From positions 1-21,368 of the forward strand of contig CAZNLL010000064.1 in the NCBI GenBank assembly GCA_964573885.1: a stretch of 21,368 nt of DNA, given 5' to 3'. How positions within the stretch are numbered: position 1 is the stretch's first letter; the number at the start of each line of letters is the position of its first letter. The position numbers and the translations under genes are program-made. Shown in pieces: positions 14,851 through 21,368 of the stretch. The stretch is from CAZNLL01 sp964573885 (GTDB lineage: Bacteria; Desulfobacterota; DSM-4660; Desulfatiglandales; Desulfatiglandaceae). Under the pieces are notes generated by a model, which worked only from the letters and a program-made list of their open reading frames with translations, ran no database searches and was not told the DNA's origin.

Positions 14851-14925
14851 TGGTGGGCGGTGCGAGATTTGAACTCGCGACTTCCACCGTGTGAGGATGG
14901 CACTCTCCCGCTGAGTTAACCGCCC
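14851..14925 (-). tRNA. tRNA-Val (anticodon CAC), with encoded CCA
   Basis: The acceptor GGGCGGT/ACCGCCC pairs fully. The anticodon stem CCATC/GGTGG holds the loop CTCACAC, so the anticodon is CAC and it reads GTG valine codons. The T arm is GCGAG-TTCAAAT-CTCGC, and the 3' end has discriminator A and encoded CCA (14851-14853). It lies 50 bp after the rluB-like gene on the same strand, so it could be read from that operon; no strong separate promoter was seen. Its length is 72 nt without CCA. Confidence 0.96.
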
Positions 14926-14975
14926 GTTCTTCATGCATGGTTACTACAGGAGGGAGGGCTTTGTAAACAAAAAAA

Positions 14976-15707
14976 TCAGTCCATGCCAACCAGTCTCTTC
15001 ATGGATTGGACCTCCTCCCTGGTCAGGTGCCGACAGGCGCCGACCTTGAGGTCACCCAAGGCGACCCTGCCGAAGCTTGTCCGTATGAGATGAACCACCC
15101 GGTAACCCACGGACTCCACCATGCGTCTCACCTGGCGGGATCTCCCCTCTGTAATGGTTATTCTTAAAAGGGTCTCCTTTTGGTTCCGGCTGACCACCAC
15201 CACCTTGGCGGTAAGGGTTTTAACCCGCCCCAAGGAGATCCCCTTTCTCAAGAAATGGATGGCGTCATCATCCATGTTTCCCCTCACGGTGGCCTTGTAG
15301 GTGCGGGGGACCCTGTATCGGGGGTGGGTGAATCGATGGGCCCATTCACCATCGTTGGTGAGCAATAGGAGCCCAAGGGTGTCGAAATCAAGCCGTCCCA
15401 CGGGGTAGACCCTCTGAGAGACCCCCTTCAGGAGATCGATCACCACGGGCCGACCCTGAGGGTCGCTGAGGGCGCATATATAGCCGAAGGGCTTGTTGAG
15501 AAGGAGATAGACCTTTTCAGGGGGACCGGGGACAGGGCGACCGTCCACCTGGATCTGGTCCTGGCCCCAGAGCGCACGGGTGCCGGGCTCGGTGACGACC
15601 TGACCATTCACCACCACCCGGCCTCGCTTGATCCATTCGTCCGCCTTGCGCCTTGAGGTCAGCCCGGCCGACGATAGGATCTGATTAAGCCTAAGGCGTT
15701 CTCTCAC
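14976..15707 (-). CDS. rluB: rRNA pseudouridine synthase, RluB/RsuA family
   Basis: 243 residues. An N-terminal S4 RNA-binding domain (about 3-62; LNQILSSAGLTSRRKADEWI) is followed by a pseudouridine synthase domain with catalytic aspartate D107 in GRLDFDTLG and the later ITEGRSRQVRRM motif. The family modifies 23S rRNA (RluB, RluE, RluF) or 16S rRNA (RsuA). The position after scpB matches the common scpA-scpB-rluB order, favouring RluB. GTG 15707 overlaps the scpB stop (GTGA), indicating translational coupling. Confidence 0.92.
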   Translation of the reverse strand: MRERLRLNQILSSAGLTSRRKADEWIKRGRVVVNGQVVTEPGTRALWGQDQIQVDGRPVPGPPEKVYLLLNKPFGYICALSDPQGRPVVIDLLKGVSQRVYPVGRLDFDTLGLLLLTNDGEWAHRFTHPRYRVPRTYKATVRGNMDDDAIHFLRKGISLGRVKTLTAKVVVVSRNQKETLLRITITEGRSRQVRRMVESVGYRVVHLIRTSFGRVALGDLKVGACRHLTREEVQSMKRLVGMD

Positions 15708-16276
15708 TGGCCTTCCTGACTGGCTTCGGGGGGTTGTTCCTTAGCCCCTTCCTCGGAGAAAAAGTCTTTGATTTCTTTAAGTTTTGGGAGAGATTCCAGG
15801 TTCTTGAGTTCAAACACTTCGAGAAATTTCTTGGTGGTCCCATAGATGAGCGGTCTGCCGGGGAGGTTTTTTCGTCCCATGATCTTGATCAGGTCCTTTT
15901 CGAGGAGAGTCTTCAGGATACCGCCCACATCCACCCCTCTCAGCCTTTCTATTTCTTGCCGCATGATAGGCTGTTTATAGGCGACAATCGCCAGGGTTTC
16001 CATGGCCGCCCGGGAAAGTCTCGAAGGCGCGGACTTGAGCATTTGAAGGACATAAGGGGCATAGCCCGATCTCGTCCTGAACTGGTACCCCTCGGCCACC
16101 TCTTTGAGGACAAAGCTTCTCTCCATGGTCTCGTAATCGTTTTCTAGGTCTTCCAGGGCCTTTTTGATATCCGGAGTGGTGGCCTCCGGGAGTACCCCGC
16201 TGATTTGGCGGATGCTGACCGGCCTTTCCGACGCAAACAAGAGGGCCTCCACAACCAGCTTGAGCGGTCTATCCAT
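15704..16276 (-). CDS. scpB: Segregation and condensation protein B
   Basis: 190 residues with the ScpB winged-helix signature: VVEALLFASERPVS near the start, then SRAAMETLAIVAYKQPIMRQEIERLRGVDVGGILKTLLEKDLI and GRPLIYGTTKKFLEVF. It is the kleisin-associated subunit of the SMC-ScpA-ScpB condensin in the nucleoid. ATG 16276 is chosen because the protein then begins MDRPLKLVVEALLF as in the family and GGGGGA lies upstream; this makes an 8-base overlap with scpA. Longer starts at 16291, 16297 and beyond only read through the scpA 3' end. The tail (after about 165) is acidic and low in complexity. Confidence 0.94.
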   Translation of the reverse strand: MDRPLKLVVEALLFASERPVSIRQISGVLPEATTPDIKKALEDLENDYETMERSFVLKEVAEGYQFRTRSGYAPYVLQMLKSAPSRLSRAAMETLAIVAYKQPIMRQEIERLRGVDVGGILKTLLEKDLIKIMGRKNLPGRPLIYGTTKKFLEVFELKNLESLPKLKEIKDFFSEEGAKEQPPEASQEGQ

Positions 16277-17006
16277 TCCCGTTTCCCCCATTCTCATCAA
16301 AAGAAGGCGCCAGTCGAATGTCACTTTCCAGAGAGGGCTGAAACACTTTGATAAGACCCAGGTGCACCAGTTCAAGAAGGGCAAGAAAGGTCACGACCAG
16401 TTCTGAAACAGTTCGATCTTCATCAAAGAGCTCCAGGAAGAACATGGGCCCCTTTTCTTTTATACGGGCAATGATCAATTCCGTTTTATCCTTGACAGAC
16501 CATTGCTCAAGCTGGAGTTTGAGCTGCGTCCCCGGCAGCTTCTGCTCCACCATCCGCTTGAAGGCATCCATGAGCTGGAAGAGGTTGACATCCAGCTGGG
16601 ACTCCTCCTCTTTTAACCGGGCCTGGAATTGTGATCCTATTTGCCGGGAGAATACGTCTCGGTCCAGGAGATCCCGTTTGGAAAGCTCTTCGGAAAGCTC
16701 CTTAAAACGCATGTACTCGAGAAGGGGCCGGGTGATCTCAACACGCGGGTCCTCTTCCCCTTCTTCTTCCTTGAGGTCGGGGAGTAACATTTTTGATTTG
16801 ATGTGTACAAGGGTGGAGGCCATGACGAGAAAATCCCCTGCCACATTGATATTAAGGGCCTTCATCATGTCCAGGTATTCCAGATACTGATCCGTGATGG
16901 TGGCTATAGGAATATCGAAGATATCCACTTCATTCTTATGGATAAGGTGGAGCAAGAGATCCAGGGGTCCCTCAAAAAGCTCAAGTTTGACTTCGTAGTC
17001 CGTCAT
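16269..17006 (-). CDS. scpA: Segregation and condensation protein A (kleisin)
   Basis: 245 residues beginning with the kleisin N-terminal signature ELFEGPLDLLLHLIHKNEVDIFDIPI, followed by DQYLEYLDMM and LVMASTLVHIKSKMLLP. The C-terminal winged helix (VSELVVTFLALLELVHLGLIKVFQ) binds the SMC head. It bridges SMC and ScpB in bacterial condensin. ATG 17006 starts 31 bp after the trpS stop with only a weak Shine-Dalgarno. The 3' end overlaps scpB by 8 bases. SMC itself is not in the window. Confidence 0.95.
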   Translation of the reverse strand: MTDYEVKLELFEGPLDLLLHLIHKNEVDIFDIPIATITDQYLEYLDMMKALNINVAGDFLVMASTLVHIKSKMLLPDLKEEEGEEDPRVEITRPLLEYMRFKELSEELSKRDLLDRDVFSRQIGSQFQARLKEEESQLDVNLFQLMDAFKRMVEQKLPGTQLKLQLEQWSVKDKTELIIARIKEKGPMFFLELFDEDRTVSELVVTFLALLELVHLGLIKVFQPSLESDIRLAPSFDENGGNGNG

Positions 17007-17037
17007 GGAATATCCGTCGCGGCCGGAGGGTGCCTCC

Positions 17038-18021
17038 CTAGATCTTTACGCTTTGCCTCACCTCCGCAAGGGTTTGTCTGGCAATGGCCCTTGCCCGACT
17101 GTTACTTTCGACCATCATTTCCTTGACTTTATTGAGATCAGAGGCGAGTTCTTCTCTCCTGGCCCTGATGGGCCGGAGGCCTTTTTTCAGGCTCTCAGCC
17201 ATTTCCTTTTTGCACTCCACACAGCCTATCCGGGCGGCCCTGCAATCCTGGTCGATCCCTCGAACCGTTTCAGTGTCCGTGTATATCTCGTGAAAGGAGA
17301 AGACATTACATATATCGGGGTCGCCGGGATCGGTTTTCCTGGCCCTCTGGGGATCGGTGATCATCTGGGACACCTTACGGTCGATTTCCTGATCCGAAGC
17401 TGTGAGATAGATGGCATTGTCATAGCTCTTGCTCATCTTGCGCCTGTCGATACCCAGGAGTTTGGACATGGGTGTCAGAAGGACCTCGGGAACGGGAAAG
17501 ACATCGCCGTAGAGGTGGTTGAAGCGCCTGGCGATTTCCCGGGTCAGTTCCACGTGAGGGGCCTGGTCCTCACCCACGGGCACTCCATTTGCCTTGTACA
17601 TAAGAATATCTGCGGCCTGGAGGACAGGATAGCCCAAAAATCCGTAAGTATACAAATTTTTTTGTGAAAGTTCACGGAGTTGCTCTTTGTAAGTGGGGTT
17701 TCTTTCCAGCCAGGGCAGGGGGGTGATCATGGAGAAGATCAAGTGTAGTTCCGCATGTTCCTTGATCTCGGACTGGATAAAAAAGGTGGAAACCTCCGGG
17801 TCGAGGCCCACGGCCATCCAGTCTATAAGGATGTCGTAAGTGGTTTCTCGAATGATCCGGGGCTGCGCATACTCGCTGGTGAGGGCATGCCAGTCGGCGA
17901 TAAAGTAGAAACAGTCATATTCTTCTTGCAGTTTTTTCCAGTTGAGCAAGGCCCCGTGCAAATGACCCAGGTGGATTTTCCCCGTGGGTCTCATTCCGCT
18001 TACAATCCTTTTTTTGTTCAT
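17038..18021 (-). CDS. trpS: Tryptophanyl-tRNA synthetase
   Basis: 327 residues, the normal bacterial size. The class I signatures are GKIHLGH (14-20) and KMSKS (195-199). The intermediate GVPVGEDQAPHVELTREIARRFN is diagnostic for TrpRS. It charges tRNA-Trp in the cytoplasm. ATG 18021 begins 18 bp after the stop of the DHH-CBS-nucleotidyltransferase gene, and scpA follows 31 bp later, so the genes are probably one operon. Confidence 0.97.
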   Translation of the reverse strand: MNKKRIVSGMRPTGKIHLGHLHGALLNWKKLQEEYDCFYFIADWHALTSEYAQPRIIRETTYDILIDWMAVGLDPEVSTFFIQSEIKEHAELHLIFSMITPLPWLERNPTYKEQLRELSQKNLYTYGFLGYPVLQAADILMYKANGVPVGEDQAPHVELTREIARRFNHLYGDVFPVPEVLLTPMSKLLGIDRRKMSKSYDNAIYLTASDQEIDRKVSQMITDPQRARKTDPGDPDICNVFSFHEIYTDTETVRGIDQDCRAARIGCVECKKEMAESLKKGLRPIRARREELASDLNKVKEMMVESNSRARAIARQTLAEVRQSVKI

Positions 18022-18039
18022 CTATCAGGTCCTCGTAAA

Positions 18040-20766
18040 TCAAGTGTGATCCCGCCCCTGTGCGGCGCCCCCTTGAGGGGTGGAAGAGGGCAAAAAATGC
18101 TCTTTTACAAATTGAATTTCATCGTCCTTGGATTTGACCAGGTTATTGAGACGGGCCTCCAAGAGACGATCAAAGATCTCTTTAAAGATGGGCCCGGGTT
18201 CCAGGCCCAGGGCCAGGAGATCTTTCCCGCGGAGTTGCGTTTTTGTATCCTTTAGCTTGGTGAAATAATTGGAAATGAATCGTCTAATCTTTTCGCTATT
18301 GGCCTTGGCCATGAGGTAGAGCAAGAAATCTGTATCATAAGGGAGAAGCAATGTATAGAGGGCATAATTATCCCCGTCGGATCTATAGAGCGTGTCCAGG
18401 AGGCTGCCCACTTCTTCTCTCTGGGATATCATCCTCCGGGTCTCCGTATCGACCATACCCATTCTCTCGGCAAGGTCCCTTAAGGCCTTCGGCGTGAGCG
18501 AGGATGTCAGTCCGTGCCAGTAGACCTTCCAGGCCTCAAATTCTTCTTCCAGGTAGAGGAGGTTATACCAGGCGATGACCTTCTGGATTTCTTCCAGCAT
18601 TTCCCGGATTTCTTCCGTAAGCCTTATATCCGGTGAAATAAACTGGAGCAGATTAAACTCAGCCATTCTTTCAATGGCCTTAAGGGGGTCCTCTTCCTGC
18701 AGGATCAATTTTAATTCGAGAAAAAACCGCCTTCCGGATACCTCTTTTGAGGAGTGCACCTTGGCCGCGTTTTTTATCAGTGAGGCGGTCAGTTTACCGA
18801 TCTTGAATCCGAACCTTTTCTCAAATCTTACGGCCCGGAGCGCCCGGGTGGGGTCCTCTATAAAGCTCAGGTTGTGGAGGACACGAATCACTTTTTCTTT
18901 GATATCCTTTTGAGCCCCGAAATAATCGATGAGGGTTCCGTAGTGTCTTTTGTTCAGTTTTACGGCCAGGGTATTGATGGTAAAGTCACGCCGATAGAGA
19001 TCCATTTTCAAGGAACTCGTCTCCACAATAGGGGGGGCGCCCGGGGCTTCGTAATACTCCATTCTGGCCGTGGCCACGTCTACCTTGAAGTCATCCGGAA
19101 AGATAAGTACGGCCGTTCCGAACTTGCGGTGGCTTCTGACCCTCGCCTCGTAATGCCTGGCGAATTCGTGGGCAAAGTGAATCCCGTCCCCCTCTATGAC
19201 GGTGTCCACATCCAGGTTTTCCCGCTTGAGGAAGACATCCCGGACCAGCCCGCCCACCAGATAGGCATTGTATCCGAGCAGGTCGGCCACATGGCCCAGG
19301 TCCTTGAGTCGGGCGATGATTTTCCGGGGGAGCCGCTCCTTGAGCAGGGCGGCCATGTTCTTTTTTCTCACAAAATGGGAGGCATGTCTGGCGTCATAGA
19401 GGAATTCCGGGATCAAGGGATCGCCGAGCAGGATGTTGAGCAGATCCGTCCTGGTAATTACCCCCAGCACGTGGCCGTCTTCCACCACGGGGAGGATTCT
19501 CAATTTGTTCCTGATGATGAGATCTTGTACCTTTTTGAGAGAGGTGTCCTTTGTGGCCGTGGAGAACTCGATGTTCATGTATTCCCTGACCTTGATGTCC
19601 TCGAGGTTGAAGAACACCGCCTTTTCCACCACCTGTCTGGTGACATATCCTTTAAGGGTTCCTGACCGGTCTATAACCAAAAGCACATTGATATTATAAC
19701 GGGTCATGAGGTCGGCCGCCTCTTTGACCCTGGCCTCGGGGGTGACGGATATGGCAGGGGAGGCCATCATGTCCTTGGCTTCTTTTGTGGGGTTAATCCG
19801 ACTCCTGAGAAGGGCCTGGAGGGATCGCTCCACCTGAATGAGGGTCTTGTTTTTGATGGTGGCTGAGGCCGCCTGAGGGTGACCTCCCCCTCCCAGGGCC
19901 AGGGCGATCTCCGCCGCATTGACCTCGTCTATCCGACTGCGGGCCACCAGGTAAATGCGGTCTTCCATCTGGGCCAGTGCAAAAACCACGTTCAGGTTTT
20001 CCATTTCCATAAACTTATGGACAAGGACCGCAAAATCGCCCACGTATTCATCGCTGATCACCTTGGTGAGGACCACCTCCACACCATTGACAACCCGGGT
20101 GGTGGCCGCCTGGGTGAGGTCGTTGAGGAGCCAAATCTGTTCAGCGGTCAGTTCCCTGGTGAGCATGTCCGCAATGATATTGTGGTCGGCGCCCATCTCG
20201 GTCAACCATGCGGCCGCCTCGTAATCCTCGGTGGTGGTGGAAGAAAAGGTGAAGGAGCCGGTGTCCTCATGGATCCCCAGGCACATAATGGTGGCCTCGT
20301 CCGGGGTAAGGGACAGGCCTTTTTCCCGGATAAGACGGGTCAACAGGGCGGTGGTTGAGCCTATCTTTTCCACCAGTTCCACCTGTCCGCGAATGTCTTC
20401 TTCAGAGTCGGGGTGGTGGTCATAGATGTGCACCTCCACGTCGGGCCTGTCCGCCAGTCGGGCAAACTTCCCAATACGTCCTCTCTGGCGGGTGTCTACA
20501 AGAATCAGCCTTTTTACCCGGTCGAAGTCGATATGTTTGACCTTGGCAAAATTAAAGAGGTATGAGGTGGAATGGAGGAAGAAGTTCCGTAGGTTTTTTT
20601 CTTGGGCCCCTGGAAAGACCATGGTTGCCCGGGGGTAAAGTTTCCTGGCCGCGATCATGGAGGCCAAGGCGTCGAAATCGGCGTTGATATGGGTGGTGAT
20701 CACCTCTTCGTGGACCCTTTCGGGGTGAGTCCTTTTTTTGTGCTTGTCGCCTTCCTGCTTTGACAT
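18040..20766 (-). CDS. DHH phosphoesterase-CBS-CBS-tRNA nucleotidyltransferase (A-adding or CCA-adding type) fusion
   Basis: 908 residues with four modules. DHH phosphoesterase (about 20-200): NADFDA (28-33), DTR (91-93) and IYDHHPD (D116-H118). DHHA1 ends with GGGGHPQAA (292-300). Two CBS domains follow (about 335-385 and 396-448). The tRNA nucleotidyltransferase has GGLVRD (505-510), catalytic DVD (519-521), RRDFTINTLA and EDPTRALRAVRFEKRFGF, then a helical RNA-binding tail. The architecture is known from deltaproteobacteria and Aquifex, where one enzyme may add only A. It probably repairs or finishes tRNA 3' ends, with the DHH part acting as nuclease or phosphatase. ATG 20766 is chosen because the 82 upstream codons run back through a terminator and match no domain. 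The Shine-Dalgarno is weak (AGGTG). Confidence 0.92.
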   Translation of the reverse strand: MSKQEGDKHKKRTHPERVHEEVITTHINADFDALASMIAARKLYPRATMVFPGAQEKNLRNFFLHSTSYLFNFAKVKHIDFDRVKRLILVDTRQRGRIGKFARLADRPDVEVHIYDHHPDSEEDIRGQVELVEKIGSTTALLTRLIREKGLSLTPDEATIMCLGIHEDTGSFTFSSTTTEDYEAAAWLTEMGADHNIIADMLTRELTAEQIWLLNDLTQAATTRVVNGVEVVLTKVISDEYVGDFAVLVHKFMEMENLNVVFALAQMEDRIYLVARSRIDEVNAAEIALALGGGGHPQAASATIKNKTLIQVERSLQALLRSRINPTKEAKDMMASPAISVTPEARVKEAADLMTRYNINVLLVIDRSGTLKGYVTRQVVEKAVFFNLEDIKVREYMNIEFSTATKDTSLKKVQDLIIRNKLRILPVVEDGHVLGVITRTDLLNILLGDPLIPEFLYDARHASHFVRKKNMAALLKERLPRKIIARLKDLGHVADLLGYNAYLVGGLVRDVFLKRENLDVDTVIEGDGIHFAHEFARHYEARVRSHRKFGTAVLIFPDDFKVDVATARMEYYEAPGAPPIVETSSLKMDLYRRDFTINTLAVKLNKRHYGTLIDYFGAQKDIKEKVIRVLHNLSFIEDPTRALRAVRFEKRFGFKIGKLTASLIKNAAKVHSSKEVSGRRFFLELKLILQEEDPLKAIERMAEFNLLQFISPDIRLTEEIREMLEEIQKVIAWYNLLYLEEEFEAWKVYWHGLTSSLTPKALRDLAERMGMVDTETRRMISQREEVGSLLDTLYRSDGDNYALYTLLLPYDTDFLLYLMAKANSEKIRRFISNYFTKLKDTKTQLRGKDLLALGLEPGPIFKEIFDRLLEARLNNLVKSKDDEIQFVKEHFLPSSTPQGGAAQGRDHT

Positions 20767-20890
20767 TGCAAGGCACCTGGAATAATGGCATCCCCCAAAA
20801 AGGTTCTGCGGCCATGAATACGAAAGCCCTTTATCAGGTAAGGGCTGCGCCTGCATGGCCGGTCCCCTTAAGAGGGGGCGAGGGCCTGGA

Positions 20891-20926
20891 AAAAAGAAAA
20901 AAGCCGGGCATAAAACTGCACCGGCT
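20891..20926 (-). terminator. Rho-independent terminator downstream of the dksA-like gene
   Basis: On the minus strand AGCCGG (20921-20926) pairs with CCGGCT (20902-20907), extended internally by GCA/TGC around a small loop, and is followed by TTTTTTCTTTTT. It lies about 40 bases past the dksA-like stop, separating it from the nucleotidyltransferase operon. Confidence 0.85.
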
Positions 20927-20966
20927 GCGGCGTTCTCTGCAGGGAAAACTCTTAGGGGCGGATCAG

Positions 20967-21332
20967 CTAGAGCCCTCTGACCTTTTCCTCGTTTTCCTGT
21001 TTTTTCTTGCAATCAATGCACAAAGTGGTTACAGGGCGGGCCTTCAATCTCTTCTCTGAGATCTCCTCGCCGCATTCCTCGCAGATCCCGAAGGTTCCAT
21101 TTTCCAGCCTTTCCAGGGCCTCCCTGATCTTACCGATCAGTTTCCGCTCCCTGTCGCGGATGCGTAAGGTGAAATTTCTGTCCGACTCCATAGAGGCCCT
21201 GTCGGTCGGGTCAGGAAAATGCTCCCGCAAGTCCGTCATTCCACTCACTGTCTTGTTGGCTTCCTGCAAAAGTTCATCCAGCCGTTCAGAGAGTATCTTC
21301 TTGAAATAATCTTGTTTTTTCTTGTTCATCAT
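20967..21332 (-). CDS. dksA: DksA/TraR family RNA polymerase-binding transcription factor
   Basis: 121 residues. An N-terminal coiled-coil carries the acidic tip DPTDRAS (D41, D44, A46), equivalent to the DxxDxA tip of E. coli DksA that enters the RNA polymerase secondary channel. A C4 zinc finger (C84, C87, C105, C108; CEECG and CIDCK) follows. DksA works with ppGpp in the stringent response. It is shorter than E. coli DksA (151) at the N-terminus, as is usual for deltaproteobacterial forms. Two adjacent ATGs (21332, 21329) are possible starts; AAGAAG is close upstream. It is terminated on its own, so it is transcribed separately from the downstream cluster. Only 36 bases upstream are visible. 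Confidence 0.92.
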   Translation of the reverse strand: MMNKKKQDYFKKILSERLDELLQEANKTVSGMTDLREHFPDPTDRASMESDRNFTLRIRDRERKLIGKIREALERLENGTFGICEECGEEISEKRLKARPVTTLCIDCKKKQENEEKVRGL

Positions 21333-21368
21333 GGCTTCTTGATCATTGTCCTTCTCAAAGCATAAAAA

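Noticed and set aside
14738..14989. 83-codon minus-strand frame
   Set aside because: It covers tRNA-Val and its terminator; no gene.
16277..16384. N-terminal extension of ScpB by 36 residues
   Set aside because: It runs through the scpA 3' end, and the family N-terminus begins at the methionine encoded at 16276.
20767..21012. 82-codon extension of the DHH-CBS-nucleotidyltransferase frame
   Set aside because: It passes through the dksA-like gene's terminator and into that gene; the translation is low-complexity and matches no domain.
1..21368. CRISPR arrays, insertion sequences, transposases or integrases
   Set aside because: No spaced direct repeats and no transposase or integrase motifs were seen on either strand.

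Overview
The window (about 21.4 kb, moderately GC-rich) looks like chromosomal DNA from a deltaproteobacterium-type organism (Desulfobacterota). The lineage call is inference. It rests on the DHH-CBS-CBS-tRNA nucleotidyltransferase fusion next to a trpS-scpA-scpB-rluB cluster, a bacterial bifunctional PFK-2/FBPase-2, a tRNA-Sec gene, a DksA-type regulator and an HgdB-type 2-hydroxyacyl-CoA dehydratase-family protein. A run of 100 N (4067-4166) shows this is a draft assembly, possibly a metagenome bin.

Left part (1-5681): a 6-phosphofructo-2-kinase/fructose-2,6-bisphosphatase homologue on the minus strand runs off the left edge. Divergent from it is a Bax inhibitor-1 family membrane protein with a good sigma70-like promoter. 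A tightly packed plus-strand set follows: a PflA-like radical SAM protein, a PPP-type metallophosphatase and the gapped dehydratase-family protein. It converges on class I fructose-1,6-bisphosphatase (fbp). The enzyme predicted to make and break fructose-2,6-bisphosphate therefore lies about 3.4 kb from the enzyme that this metabolite inhibits in eukaryotes.

Middle part (5798-8398): minus-strand genes for a single-domain response regulator, an AI-2E/PerM family membrane protein and a small secreted protein. A 367-bp intergenic stretch follows, with a promoter and a striking palindrome plus a third half-site.

Accessory-looking part (about 8228-11319): a small orphan membrane protein, an IHF/HU-like gene whose C-terminus looks broken, a 511-residue secreted cysteine-rich protein of unknown function, and a 5'-truncated groEL remnant. 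The remnant begins directly after the CCA end of a tRNA-Sec gene (selC) that has its own promoter. Integration or rearrangement at the tRNA 3' end is the natural reading; an assembly chimera is the main alternative.

Right part (11546-21332): asd (aspartate semialdehyde dehydrogenase) and a Sir2 deacylase on the minus strand; a small plus-strand 'holin 4_2'-like membrane protein converging on a TPR lipoprotein across a shared hairpin terminator; then a housekeeping minus-strand cluster. In transcription order this cluster is dksA-like gene, terminator, DHH-CBS-tRNA nucleotidyltransferase, trpS, scpA, scpB, rluB-like gene, tRNA-Val(CAC), terminator. It combines tRNA 3'-end maturation, tRNA charging, chromosome condensation and rRNA modification.
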